Below, piece after piece: positions 7,901 to 15,833 of a stretch of DNA of 51,110 nucleotides. The notes below the pieces were generated by a model. It searched no databases and was not told the origin of the DNA. It saw only the letters and a list, made by a program, of their open reading frames with translations. Every line of letters begins with the position of its first letter. Within the stretch, counting starts at the first letter, position 1. Position numbers and translations under genes: made by a program. The stretch is from Fimimonas sp963619835 (GTDB lineage Bacteria; Bacillota; Clostridia; Christensenellales; CAG-314): positions 1 to 51,110 of the forward strand of contig CAVEYD010000003.1 in NCBI GenBank assembly GCA_963619835.1, in the 5' to 3' direction.

Positions 7901-8299
7901 ATGGCAAGTATGAATGTTAGGTCCGGTGATACAGTCGAAGTAGTTGTTGGCGGAGTAGAAAACCGCGGCAAGAGAGGCAAGATCATCGTAGCCGATCCCA
8001 AAACGGGACGCGTAATCGTTGAAAATCTCAACTTGGTTACAAAACACAAGAAACCACGTTCGGCACAAGAGCAAGGCGGAAAGGTTGAAAGACCTCGTGC
8101 AATTGACGCAAGTAATGTTATGCTCGTTTGCCCTAAATGCGGAAAAACCACACGTGTGGCGCATGTCCTCGGAGAACATGGTAAATATCTTAGAAGTTGC
8201 AAAAAATGCGGCGCTGTAATTGATGCTAAAGAAGAAAAGAAAGCTATCAAAAAGACCGCAAAAAGATCTTCCAAAAAGAAGACCGCTGCCGAAGAATAA
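7901..8299 (+). CDS. rplX: 50S ribosomal protein L24, zinc-ribbon form with basic tail
   Basis: L24 is an assembly-initiator protein near the tunnel exit. The KOW segment (GDTVEVVVGGVENRGKRGKI, from about residue 9) is clear. The C-terminal half carries two CxxC pairs (C77/C80 and C100/C103) in place of the non-cysteine hairpin of E. coli, so it should bind zinc, as in a number of Clostridia. It has 132 residues, about 25 more than usual, because of an Ala/Lys/Ser-rich C-terminal tail. It starts at an ATG after TAGGAGG. Confidence 0.95.
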   Translation: MASMNVRSGDTVEVVVGGVENRGKRGKIIVADPKTGRVIVENLNLVTKHKKPRSAQEQGGKVERPRAIDASNVMLVCPKCGKTTRVAHVLGEHGKYLRSCKKCGAVIDAKEEKKAIKKTAKRSSKKKTAAEE

Positions 8300-8314
8300 T
8301 AAAGGAGGAACAAA

Positions 8315-8896
8315 ATGGCTGCAAAGAAAAATGAAGTTGCAAAAAGCAACCAACCGATCGAATGCAGATTGAAGACATTGTACAAAGAGACAGTTGTTCC
8401 TCAACTCATTAAAGAATTCGGTTATAAAAACATCAACGAAGTTCCTAAACTTGAAAAGATTGTTCTTAACTCCGGTTTAGGTGACGTGAAAGACAATTCA
8501 AAGTCTTTCCAATTGGCTGTAGAAGAACTTAAAATCATCTCCGGTCAAAAACCGCTTGTTACCAACAGCAAACTAAGTGTTGCTAACTTCAAAGTTAGAA
8601 AAGGTATGGCGGTAGGTGCTAAAGTTACGCTTCGCGGAGAACGCATGTATTCATTCATGGATAAGCTCGTAAGTATTGCTCTTCCCAGAGTAAGAGACTT
8701 CCGTGGTGTAAACACCAATCTCGACGGACGTGGAAACTACACGCTCGGCATTCGCGAACAACTCATTTTCCCTGAAATCGTTTACGATCAAGTGGAAAAG
8801 ACAAGAGGTTTTGACGTTACATTTGTTACAACGGCAAAAACCGACGAAGAAGGAAAAGCATTGCTTAAATATTTGGGCATGCCCTTCAGAGCATAG
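8315..8896 (+). CDS. rplE: 50S ribosomal protein L5
   Basis: L5 binds 5S rRNA and contacts the P-site tRNA. It is 193 residues, about 13 more than normal, owing to an N-terminal extension (MAAKKNEVAKSNQPIE) before the usual CRLKTLYKETV start. The conserved KIVLNSGLGD (about residues 48-57), VRKGMAVGAKVTLRG and LPRVRDFRGV segments are intact. A strong AAAGGAGG site supports the upstream ATG. rpsN follows after 17 bases. Confidence 0.95.
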   Translation: MAAKKNEVAKSNQPIECRLKTLYKETVVPQLIKEFGYKNINEVPKLEKIVLNSGLGDVKDNSKSFQLAVEELKIISGQKPLVTNSKLSVANFKVRKGMAVGAKVTLRGERMYSFMDKLVSIALPRVRDFRGVNTNLDGRGNYTLGIREQLIFPEIVYDQVEKTRGFDVTFVTTAKTDEEGKALLKYLGMPFRA

Positions 8897-8913
8897 TCGA
8901 GAGGTACGTAATT

Positions 8914-9099
8914 ATGGCTAAAAAATCAATGATAAACAAACAACAAAGAACACCAAAGTATTCCACTCGCGGATATACACGTTGTTCAATCTGCGGTCGT
9001 CCCCATTCTGTATTAAGAAAGTACGGCATTTGCAGAATTTGCTTCAGAGAAAAGGCGTACAAGGGTGAAATCCCCGGCGTTAAAAAAGCAAGTTGGTAA
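8914..9099 (+). CDS. rpsZ: 30S ribosomal protein S14, zinc-binding (type Z)
   Basis: S14 is a head protein of the small subunit. The 61-residue form with C24, C27, C40 and C43 is the zinc-binding type found in Gram-positive bacteria. The zinc-free form is about 89-101 residues. Only this copy is in the window. Many Bacillota keep a second, zinc-free paralogue elsewhere under zinc control, which cannot be judged from here. The ribosome binding site is GAGAGGT. Confidence 0.96.
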   Translation: MAKKSMINKQQRTPKYSTRGYTRCSICGRPHSVLRKYGICRICFREKAYKGEIPGVKKASW

Positions 9100-9115
9100 G
9101 AAGGAGGAAACAGAA

Positions 9116-9514
9116 ATGGTTGTTACAGATCCTATTGCTGATATGTTGACTCGTATCAGAAACGCTATTACCGCAAAACACGCCGACGTAGAAATCCCCG
9201 CTTCCAAAACAAAGAAGGCTATTGCCGATATTCTTGTTGAAGAAGGATACATCGCCGGATACGAAGTAATAGAAAAAGAATTACAAAACTCTATCAAGGT
9301 TACATTAAAGTACGGTCCTCACGGAGAAAAAGTCATCAACGGACTTAAACGTATTTCAAAACCCGGTCTTAGAGTTTATGCAAAAAGTGAAGAACTACCC
9401 AAGGTTCTCAACGGACTTGGAATTGCAATTGTGTCCACAAGTAAGGGCATTATGACTGACAAAAACGCTCGCAACCAAAATCTTGGTGGCGAAGTGCTTG
9501 CGTTTGTTTGGTAA
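9116..9514 (+). CDS. rpsH: 30S ribosomal protein S8
   Basis: S8 binds the central domain of 16S rRNA and in E. coli represses the spc operon. The frame is open further upstream (to 9065, inside rpsZ), but the AAGGAGG at about 9101-9107 and the family start VTDPIADMLTRIRNA place the ATG at 9116, giving 132 residues. The conserved C-terminal STSKGIMT and GGEVLAFVW are present. rplF follows after 11 bases. Confidence 0.96.
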   Translation: MVVTDPIADMLTRIRNAITAKHADVEIPASKTKKAIADILVEEGYIAGYEVIEKELQNSIKVTLKYGPHGEKVINGLKRISKPGLRVYAKSEELPKVLNGLGIAIVSTSKGIMTDKNARNQNLGGEVLAFVW

Positions 9515-9525
9515 GGAGGTAGGAT

Positions 9526-10068
9526 ATGTCAAGAATTGGAAAGAAGCCTATCGAAATACCTGCAGGTGTTACCGTTGCATTTAACAACGGTATTGTAGAT
9601 GTTAAAGGCCCCAAAGGTGAACTTACTCGCAAAATCGAAGATGGTCTCGGTTGCACAATCGAAGACGGAAAAGTTCACATTACTTGTCCCGATAACGCAG
9701 AAACCGAATTGCAAGCTAAGCACGGTTTGTTTAGAGCACTTGTACACAATATGGTTGTAGGTGTTCACGATGGTTTTGCTCGTAACCTTATTATTAACGG
9801 TGTAGGTTACAAAGCAGCTGTTCAAGGAGATAAACTTGTACTTAACATCGGTTATTCAAATCCCGTTGAAGTAATTGCACCCAAGGGAATCACATTTGAG
9901 TGTCCCTCTGCTACTGAAATTGTCGTAAAAGGCTTTGACAAGGAACTTGTCGGTCAAACAGCGGCAAATATTAAGGCTAAACGTCCTGTCGAACCTTATC
10001 ATGCTTACGGCGTTCGCTACAAAGAGCAAGTCGTAGTTATGAAGGAAGGTAAGAAGGCAGGTAAGTAA
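9526..10068 (+). CDS. rplF: 50S ribosomal protein L6
   Basis: L6 lies near the factor-binding site and sarcin-ricin loop. It has 180 residues with the duplicated L6 fold. The N-terminal SRIGKKPIEIPAGV and the C-terminal signature PVEPYHAYGVRYKEQVV (about residues 151-167) are both present. The start is preceded by AAGGAGGT. The gene is separated from rplR by 12 bases. Confidence 0.97.
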   Translation: MSRIGKKPIEIPAGVTVAFNNGIVDVKGPKGELTRKIEDGLGCTIEDGKVHITCPDNAETELQAKHGLFRALVHNMVVGVHDGFARNLIINGVGYKAAVQGDKLVLNIGYSNPVEVIAPKGITFECPSATEIVVKGFDKELVGQTAANIKAKRPVEPYHAYGVRYKEQVVVMKEGKKAGK

Positions 10069-10080
10069 GGAGTGTAGATT

Positions 10081-10443
10081 ATGATTAAAAAGTTAAACAA
10101 AAATGCGGACAGAAGAATCCGTCACGCAAGAGTAAGAAAAAAGGTATACGGAACAAGCGTTAAACCTCGTCTTTGTGTTTATCGTTCAACCAACTACATC
10201 TACGCTCAAATTATCGACGATGTAAACGGCGCAACACTTTGTGCTTCTTCAAGCCTTGCATTGAAGGCTAATGTAGAAGGCAAAAACAAGAAGGAAGCCG
10301 CTTGCGAAGTAGGTAAGGATATCGCAGCTAAAGCAGCAAAACTTGGAATTTCCGAAGTTGTCTTTGACCGTGGCGGTTACATCTACACCGGCAGAGTTGC
10401 TGCATTGGCAGACGGCGCAAGAGAAGCCGGACTTAAATTCTAA
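10081..10443 (+). CDS. rplR: 50S ribosomal protein L18
   Basis: L18 brings 5S rRNA to the large subunit together with L5. The protein has 120 residues, the usual length. It carries the basic N-terminus (RRIRHARVRKKVYGT), the central RPRLCVYRS-like segment seen here as KPRLCVYRSTNYIYAQII, and the C-terminal FDRGGYIYTGRVAALADGAR. The ribosome binding site is AAGGAG. rpsE follows after 13 bases. Confidence 0.97.
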   Translation: MIKKLNKNADRRIRHARVRKKVYGTSVKPRLCVYRSTNYIYAQIIDDVNGATLCASSSLALKANVEGKNKKEAACEVGKDIAAKAAKLGISEVVFDRGGYIYTGRVAALADGAREAGLKF

Positions 10444-10456
10444 TCGGAGGCAGATA

Positions 10457-11086
10457 ATGGAAAACGTAACAGAAGTTGAAGTAGTTGCTACCGAAGCGGC
10501 AGCAGCACAAAACGCTCAAAATGAGCAACAACCCAAACGTAACTTCCGCGAAGGTGGCCGTCCGGATAGAAAAGGCGGAAAGCGCAATCCTCGTGAAAGA
10601 GAAAACAAAGAAGACGATGGTCTTATCAAAAAGTTGGTAGCAGTTAACCGCGTAACTAAAGTTGTTAAGGGTGGACGCACAATGCGTTTCTCTGCACTTG
10701 TAGTTGTCGGTGACGGTAAAGGTTCGGTAGGCGTTGGAATGGCTAAAGCAGCAGAAGTTCCTCAAGCTATCGAAAAAGCTAACCTTCGTGCTAAAAAGGC
10801 AATGGTAAAAATTGCTCTTGTAGACACAACAATACCTCACGAAGTAATCGGAACATTTGGACGTGGCAAGGTTTTGCTTATGCCCGCTCAACCCGGTACC
10901 GGTGTTATTGCAGGTGGTCCTGTAAGAAACGTTTTGGAAGCAGTAGGTGTAAAAGATATTCGTACAAAGTCGTATGGTTCTAATAACCCCATCAACTGCG
11001 TAAAAGCAACACTTAACGGACTTGCAATGCTTCGTAGTCGTGAACAAGTAGCAGCTCTACGCGGAAAGAGCGTTGAAGAAATCTAA
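10457..11086 (+). CDS. rpsE: 30S ribosomal protein S5 with N-terminal extension
   Basis: S5 acts in translational accuracy and mRNA unwinding at the entry channel. The ATG at 10457 follows TCGGAGG. The longer open frame to 10343 lies inside rplR and has no site. The 209-residue protein is about 40 longer than usual. Residues 1-50 are a low-complexity segment rich in Glu, Ala, Gln and then Arg/Gly. The S5 core begins near DDGLIKKLVAVNRVTKVVKGG and runs through KAAEVPQAIEKA and the C-terminal S5 fold. Confidence 0.95.
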   Translation: MENVTEVEVVATEAAAAQNAQNEQQPKRNFREGGRPDRKGGKRNPRERENKEDDGLIKKLVAVNRVTKVVKGGRTMRFSALVVVGDGKGSVGVGMAKAAEVPQAIEKANLRAKKAMVKIALVDTTIPHEVIGTFGRGKVLLMPAQPGTGVIAGGPVRNVLEAVGVKDIRTKSYGSNNPINCVKATLNGLAMLRSREQVAALRGKSVEEI

Positions 11087-11100
11087 GGAGGACAGTTAAA

Positions 11101-11394
11101 ATGGCTAAAACAAACAAAACATCCGCTCCTCTTTACATCAACGGAAAGTATGTTGTTGAAAAACAACTTGCTGCAAAGCCCGCAAAGGGAACTCAACCTT
11201 ATGATGCCGCAACCGGTAAAATCAAGGTTACTTTGCTAAAGAGCACAAACGGAATTTTGAAAGAACATCAAGCAACAATCGCAGCTTTGGGACTTACTAA
11301 AATTCGTACAACAAATGTTTTGCCCGACAATGCGGCAATTCGTGGTATGATTTTTAAAGTTAAGCACTTGGTTGCTGTTGAAGAAGTAAAGTAG
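11101..11394 (+). CDS. rpmD: 50S ribosomal protein L30 with N-terminal extension
   Basis: The C-terminal 58 residues (KIKVTLLKSTNGILKEHQAT to HLVAVEEV) are a normal bacterial L30, including the IRGMIFKVKHLV motif. About 38 residues precede this core (MAKTNKTSAPLYING and onward to the core), so the protein is 97 instead of about 60 residues. The AAGGAGG site lies directly before the ATG at 11101, so the extension appears to be translated. It lies between rpsE and rplO as usual. Confidence 0.92.
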   Translation: MAKTNKTSAPLYINGKYVVEKQLAAKPAKGTQPYDAATGKIKVTLLKSTNGILKEHQATIAALGLTKIRTTNVLPDNAAIRGMIFKVKHLVAVEEVK

Positions 11395-11403
11395 GAGGCT
11401 ATA

Positions 11404-11850
11404 ATGAGAATACATACAATTCAACCCGCAGTAGGAGCTACAACCTCCGAAAAAAGATTGGGTAGAGGTATCGGAAGCGGCCTCGGAAAAACAAGCGGTA
11501 AAGGTCACAAGGGACAATGGGCTCGTAGCGGTGGCGGTGTTCGCCCCGGCTTTGAAGGCGGTCAAACTCCCCTTGCAAGACGTTTGCCTAAACGTGGTTT
11601 CAACAACAAATTTGCCGTTAAGTACGACATTGTAAACGTACAAGCTCTCAATATTTTTGAAGACGGCACAACAGTTACTCCGGAAATGCTTGCAGAAGCA
11701 CGTCTTGTTGCAGGTAAGAATAATGGTGGAGTAAAAATCCTCGGCAACGGAACTATTACAAAAAAACTTACTGTTAAAGCAGATAAGTTCTCCGCTTCGG
11801 CAAAAGCAGCTATTGAAGCGGCAGGCGGAGTAGCAGAGGTAATTGAGTAA
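11404..11850 (+). CDS. rplO: 50S ribosomal protein L15
   Basis: L15 is a late-assembly protein of the large subunit. Its 148 residues and glycine-rich basic N-terminal half (RLGRGIGSGLGKTSGKGHKG, about residues 19-38) are typical. The segment GFEGGQTPLARRLPKRGF is the family hallmark, followed by the globular C-terminal domain. It starts after TAGGAGG. The last base of its stop codon is the A of the secY ATG. Confidence 0.97.
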   Translation: MRIHTIQPAVGATTSEKRLGRGIGSGLGKTSGKGHKGQWARSGGGVRPGFEGGQTPLARRLPKRGFNNKFAVKYDIVNVQALNIFEDGTTVTPEMLAEARLVAGKNNGGVKILGNGTITKKLTVKADKFSASAKAAIEAAGGVAEVIE

Positions 11851-13250
11851 TGTTTGAAACCATCAGGAATGCCTTTAAGATTAAGGAAGTACGTATTAAA
11901 ATTTTGATGACGATCTTGTTTGTAGTTATCTACAGACTTGGTTGTTACATCACCGTTCCCGGACTATCGAAAATCGAGTTGAGCAGCGACACCGATATTT
12001 TTGGCTTGCTAAATGCAATTACAGGTAGCGCGCTTAGTCAGGGTACGTTGTTCTCACTCGGCATTTCCCCGTACATCAACTCGTCAATTATTGTACAGTT
12101 GTTGACGGTGGCAATTCCTGCTCTGGAAAGAATGTCCAAAGAAGGCGAAGAAGGTAGAAAAAAGATTGACGTTATCACTCGTTGGGTAACACTCGGTTTG
12201 GCAGTAGTTAGTGCTATCGGTGTTGTTTTAACTCTCGACAATCAATACGGCTATCTAAACTACAATTGGCTTGGTGGTTCCGGTATTATGGTCGGCGATC
12301 AAACTTTGCCTGCATTCTTTGAAGCCAACAAATGGATAATGTACATCTACATCGTCATCGTTCTTGTGGGCGGAAGCATGCTCACAATGTGGATAGGCGA
12401 ACGCATTACTGAGTACGGCGTATCTAACGGTATTTCAATTCTTATTTTTGTTGGTATCGTTGCTACGGCAGCACAAGCTCTCGGTACATCAATCGGCGGT
12501 ATGTTCGGTGATGCCGCATCTGCAAACATTTGGTCAGTTGTATTGTTCCTTGTAACATTAGTTTTGGTATTTGGATTCATTGTATGGGTCGATGGTGCCG
12601 AAAGAAAAATCAAGGTTCAATATGCTAAACAAGTTAAGGGCAACAAGATGTACGGCGGACAATCTACATTTATCCCCATCAAGGTAAATGCATCCGGCGT
12701 TATGCCTCTAATTTTCGCTTATGCAATCCTAAGCTTCCCTCAAATGCTTATACAAACATTTTGGAGTTCTTCGGATTTTGCAACATGGTGGGCAACCTAC
12801 ATGACTGCACAAAACGGAAATGCAGTAGGCGTAATCGTATATAACGTTGTTCTTGCCATCTTGATATTTGTATTTGCGTACTTCTATTCACAAATTCAAT
12901 TTAACCCCATCGAAATTGCCAAAAACATTCAAAACAATGGTGGTTTCGTAACAGGTATTCGTCCGGGCAGAGAAACGGCAGAATATCTTGCAAAAATCGT
13001 ATCACGTATTACTCTTTGGGGCGCAGTGTTCCTTACAATTATCGCATTTGTACCATCGCTGTTGTTTAGTTTCCTTCCACAAATTCTTGGTTTGGAACTC
13101 AACTCACAGTTGGTTGGTAGCTTCTCGGCAACGGGAATGTTGATTTGTGTATCTGTTGCTTTGGAATTTGACAAAGCTTTGGAAAACCAAATCATGATGC
13201 GTCATTACAAGGGCTTGCTTGGCTCCGGTTCGAAAGGATTTTTGAAATAA
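11850..13250 (+). CDS. secY: Protein translocase subunit SecY
   Basis: SecY is the channel subunit of the Sec translocase, which moves unfolded proteins across or into the membrane. The 466 residues contain about ten hydrophobic segments. Recognisable conserved parts are the N-terminal YRLGCYITVPG, the plug and lateral-gate segment around GISPYINSSIIVQLL, and the cytosolic loop with GMRPG-like GIRPGRETAEYL. Translation is coupled to rplO (1-base overlap). adk starts 1 base after the stop. This is the usual place at the end of the spc operon. Confidence 0.97.
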   Translation: MFETIRNAFKIKEVRIKILMTILFVVIYRLGCYITVPGLSKIELSSDTDIFGLLNAITGSALSQGTLFSLGISPYINSSIIVQLLTVAIPALERMSKEGEEGRKKIDVITRWVTLGLAVVSAIGVVLTLDNQYGYLNYNWLGGSGIMVGDQTLPAFFEANKWIMYIYIVIVLVGGSMLTMWIGERITEYGVSNGISILIFVGIVATAAQALGTSIGGMFGDAASANIWSVVLFLVTLVLVFGFIVWVDGAERKIKVQYAKQVKGNKMYGGQSTFIPIKVNASGVMPLIFAYAILSFPQMLIQTFWSSSDFATWWATYMTAQNGNAVGVIVYNVVLAILIFVFAYFYSQIQFNPIEIAKNIQNNGGFVTGIRPGRETAEYLAKIVSRITLWGAVFLTIIAFVPSLLFSFLPQILGLELNSQLVGSFSATGMLICVSVALEFDKALENQIMMRHYKGLLGSGSKGFLK

Positions 13251-13251
13251 T

Positions 13252-13872
13252 ATGAAAATTGTATTGCTTGGCGCACCCGGTAGCGGTAAAGGTACCATGG
13301 CGCAAAAACTTACAACAGAGTTACATATTCCGCAAATCTCAACGGGAGACATATTCCGTCAAAATTTAAAAGACGAAACTCCTTTGGGATTGCAGATTAA
13401 AGACATTATGGCAAAGGGAATGCTTGTCCCGGACGAAATCACCATTGAAATCGTCAAGGACAGGCTTGCCAAAGCCGACTGTGCAAACGGTTATATTTTG
13501 GATGGCTTCCCGCGTTCAATAGTTCAAGCAGAAGCGTTGGATAAATTTCAAGATATCGATTGTGCAATAAATCTCGATGTAGAAAGCGAATCAATTGTAA
13601 AACGTCTTTCCGGACGCAGATTTTGTCCAAATTGCAATGGTACTTACCATGTTTCTATTCTCGAAAACGAACATGTATGCCCGTCTTGCAACGGCAATTT
13701 GATTGTTCGTGAGGACGATAAAGAAGAAACTGTTCGTAACAGATTGAATGTTTATGCAAAGACAACGCTTCCTCTTGTAGATTATTATGCCCATCAGGGC
13801 AAACTCGCAACGGTAGACGGTAATGGCTCCATTGACGAAGTATACGACAGAATTTTGTCGGCATTAAGATGA
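13252..13872 (+). CDS. adk: Adenylate kinase, zinc-LID type
   Basis: Interconverts ATP + AMP and two ADP. The P-loop GAPGSGKGT lies at residues 7-15, the AMP-site region is ISTGDIFR, and the catalytic DGFPRS is present. The LID domain carries two cysteine pairs (about C125/C128 and C143/C146), so it is the zinc-stabilised form of Gram-positive bacteria. It has 206 residues. Its stop overlaps the map start by 4 bases. The order secY-adk-map is conserved in Bacillota. Confidence 0.97.
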   Translation: MKIVLLGAPGSGKGTMAQKLTTELHIPQISTGDIFRQNLKDETPLGLQIKDIMAKGMLVPDEITIEIVKDRLAKADCANGYILDGFPRSIVQAEALDKFQDIDCAINLDVESESIVKRLSGRRFCPNCNGTYHVSILENEHVCPSCNGNLIVREDDKEETVRNRLNVYAKTTLPLVDYYAHQGKLATVDGNGSIDEVYDRILSALR

Positions 13873-14618
13873 TTCTCATAAAGTCTAATGAACAAATAGC
13901 AAAAATGCGTAAAGCCAACATAATTGTTAGGGACACGTTAAATCTCCTTAGGGATCACACAAAACCCGGAATTTCCACTTTGGAACTAAACAAGTTGGCT
14001 CACGAATACATTACAAAGCAAAATGCGATACCAAGTTTTTTAAACTACAGTGGTTATCCGGCAAGCATTTGCGTGTCGATTGACTGTGAAGTGGTGCACG
14101 GAATTCCTTCAAAGCACAAGATATTGCAAGAAGGACAAATTGTCAGTTATGATGTCGGTGCCATTTATGACGGTTGGAACGGAGATGCTGCCCGTACAGT
14201 GGCTTGCGGAATTATTTCTCCTGAAGCACAAAAGCTTATAGATGTAACCGAACAATGTTTCTTTAAGGGTGTCGAATGTATCGTTCCCAACGTAACAAGA
14301 TTGGGAGACCTTGGACACACAATACAATCCTATGCCGAAAGTTTTGGATACGGAGTTGTAAGAGAACTTGTAGGACATGGAATAGGCAGAGATATGCACG
14401 AAGATCCTGATGTACCAAACTATGGCACGGCAGGTCACGGAATGAGATTAAGTTCCGGAATGACAATCGCAATTGAACCCATGATAACTATGGGAACCGA
14501 AAAGGTTGATTGGATGTCGGACGGCTGGACCGTAAAAACACGAGACAGAAAACCCGCATCGCATTATGAAAACACAATTGCTATTTTAGATGACAAAATA
14601 GAAATTTTGAGTTTATAG
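13869..14618 (+). CDS. map: Methionine aminopeptidase, type I
   Basis: Removes the initiator methionine from nascent proteins. The 249-residue pita-bread fold has the expected metal ligands: Asp residues in SYDVGAIYDGWNGDAAR, the His of GHGIGRDMHEDP, and Glu in AIEPM and HYENTIAIL. The N-terminus lacks the SH3-binding zinc extension seen in some type Ib enzymes. It starts by ATGA overlap with adk and ends 7 bases before the KOW gene. Confidence 0.96.
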   Translation: MILIKSNEQIAKMRKANIIVRDTLNLLRDHTKPGISTLELNKLAHEYITKQNAIPSFLNYSGYPASICVSIDCEVVHGIPSKHKILQEGQIVSYDVGAIYDGWNGDAARTVACGIISPEAQKLIDVTEQCFFKGVECIVPNVTRLGDLGHTIQSYAESFGYGVVRELVGHGIGRDMHEDPDVPNYGTAGHGMRLSSGMTIAIEPMITMGTEKVDWMSDGWTVKTRDRKPASHYENTIAILDDKIEILSL

Positions 14619-14625
14619 GATAAAT

Positions 14626-14925
14626 ATGAACGAATACGACATAGGCGTCGGCAGTATTGTTCTGTCAACGCAAGGACGCGACAAAGGTAACTACTTTTTA
14701 GTTGTAGAAGTAAACAAAAATTGCGTTTATCTTGCCGATGGCGGTATGCGCAAGTTAGCTTCTCCAAAAAAGAAAAACATTAAGCATGTTTCGTACAGTG
14801 GCACCAATTGTGAATCTATTGCTAAAAAGCTAATTTCTAATCAAAAAGTCTTTGACAGCGAAGTAAAAAGCGCGTTAAGACAATTTAATCAATCGGGAGA
14901 ATCAGAATGTCAAAAGACGATGTAA
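14626..14925 (+). CDS. KOW-domain RNA-binding protein (L14e-like)
   Basis: A 99-residue protein. Its first 50 residues (IGVGSIVLSTQGRDKGNYFLVV) form a KOW/L14e-like RNA-binding module. The rest is basic, then turns to short helices. Proteins of this type sit between map and infA in many Clostridia and are presumed to bind RNA or the ribosome; no function is established that I know of. The ribosome binding site is AGGA. The 3' end overlaps infA by 19 bases in another frame, implying coupled translation. Confidence 0.8.
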   Translation: MNEYDIGVGSIVLSTQGRDKGNYFLVVEVNKNCVYLADGGMRKLASPKKKNIKHVSYSGTNCESIAKKLISNQKVFDSEVKSALRQFNQSGESECQKTM

Positions 14926-15134
14926 TAGAAGTCGAAGGCGTAGTTGTCGAGGCATTGCGTAATGCAGAATTTCGAGTAAAACTATCAAATGGTCACGAAA
15001 TAACCGCGTACGTTTCCGGAAAGTTGAGAATTCACTCTATAAGAATTTTGCCCGGAGATGCGGTTAAGTTGGAAATGAGTCCGTATGACCTTACAAAGGG
15101 ACGTATCGTGTGGCGTACTAAGGGCGTACAATAA
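14907..15134 (+). CDS. infA: Translation initiation factor IF-1
   Basis: IF-1 blocks the A-site during initiation. The protein is 75 residues with an S1-type OB fold: it begins SKDDVIEVEGVV and continues with the conserved FRVKLSNGHEI, HISGK-like AYVSGKLR and ILPGDAVKLEMSPYDLTKGRI segments. The start lies inside the KOW gene with a GGGAGA site 7 bases upstream. It is the next-to-last gene before the break preceding rpsM. Confidence 0.97.
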   Translation: MSKDDVIEVEGVVVEALRNAEFRVKLSNGHEITAYVSGKLRIHSIRILPGDAVKLEMSPYDLTKGRIVWRTKGVQ

Positions 15135-15176
15135 AACAAAACTATCTAGGGAAAAACCCTGTCAAGGAGGACAAAA

Positions 15177-15293
15177 ATGAAAGTTAAACCGTCAGTAAAA
15201 CCAATGTGTGATAAATGCAAGGTAATTAAACGTAACGGAAAAGTTATGGTTATTTGCTCTAAATATCCCAAACATAAACAAAGACAGGGCTAA
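15177..15293 (+). CDS. rpmJ: 50S ribosomal protein L36
   Basis: A 38-codon frame (MKVKPSVKPMCDKCK, then the rest) follows an AAGGAGG site. It is the zinc-type L36 with C11, C14, C27 and H33. One residue is inserted between the third and fourth ligands compared with the common 37-residue form (CSKYPKH instead of CxNPKH). L36 helps organise 23S rRNA near the factor site. It lies 42 bases after infA, the normal position. The frame is short but unmistakable. Confidence 0.95.
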   Translation: MKVKPSVKPMCDKCKVIKRNGKVMVICSKYPKHKQRQG

Positions 15294-15411
15294 AACCCTA
15301 TGGCGCATTGCGTCGGCGGCTAACCCCGCTAAAATCGGATTCAATTATCTGTCGTTAGCCGACATCATTCCACTCGGTTCGGTGAGCGTACAGATGTGTT
15401 ATAATAAATAA
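15294..15411 (+). promoter_or_regulatory. Structured spacer and promoter upstream of rpsM
   Basis: GGCTAAC (about 15329) and GTTAGCC (about 15354) form a 7-bp stem with a long loop, extended by outer GTC/GAC pairs across a GGC bulge. A TATAAT at 15400-15405 preceded by TG one base upstream is an extended -10 element. I see no good -35. The promoter would give a leader of about 30 bases, so the hairpin lies upstream of it and can act only on readthrough RNA from infA-rpmJ. Confidence 0.5.
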
Positions 15412-15441
15412 AAATTAAAAATTTTTCAAGGAGAAAAACAA

Positions 15442-15819
15442 ATGGCTCGTATTTCCGGTGTAGATTTACCCAGAGAAAAACGTATTGAAATCGGCTTGAC
15501 CTACATTTACGGAATCGGACGTACTACGGCAACAAAAATTCTTGCCGAAACAGGCGTCAATCCGGATACTCGTGTAAAAGATCTTACTGAGGACGATGTA
15601 TCTAAGATCCGTGATTGTATCGAAAAGAATCTCCACGTAGAAGGTGACCTTCGTCGTGAAGTTTCTATGAATATCAAAAGACAAATAGAAATCGGCTCCT
15701 ATCGTGGAATTCGTCACAGAAAGGGACTTCCTGTAAGAGGACAATCCACAAAACAAAATGCTCGTACGAGAAAAGGACCTAAACGTACAGTTTCTCGTGG
15801 CAAAAAGGCCGTTAAGTAA
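15442..15819 (+). CDS. rpsM: 30S ribosomal protein S13
   Basis: S13 contacts the P-site tRNA and forms bridges to the large subunit. It has 125 residues with the helix-two-turns-helix N-terminal domain (ARISGVDLPREKRIEIGLTY) and the basic C-terminal tail (RHRKGLPVRGQSTKQNARTR). It starts after AAGGAG. It is the first gene of the alpha-operon part, 148 bases from rpmJ with its own -10 element, and 14 bases from rpsK. Confidence 0.97.
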   Translation: MARISGVDLPREKRIEIGLTYIYGIGRTTATKILAETGVNPDTRVKDLTEDDVSKIRDCIEKNLHVEGDLRREVSMNIKRQIEIGSYRGIRHRKGLPVRGQSTKQNARTRKGPKRTVSRGKKAVK

Positions 15820-15833
15820 GGGAGGAAGTAGAA

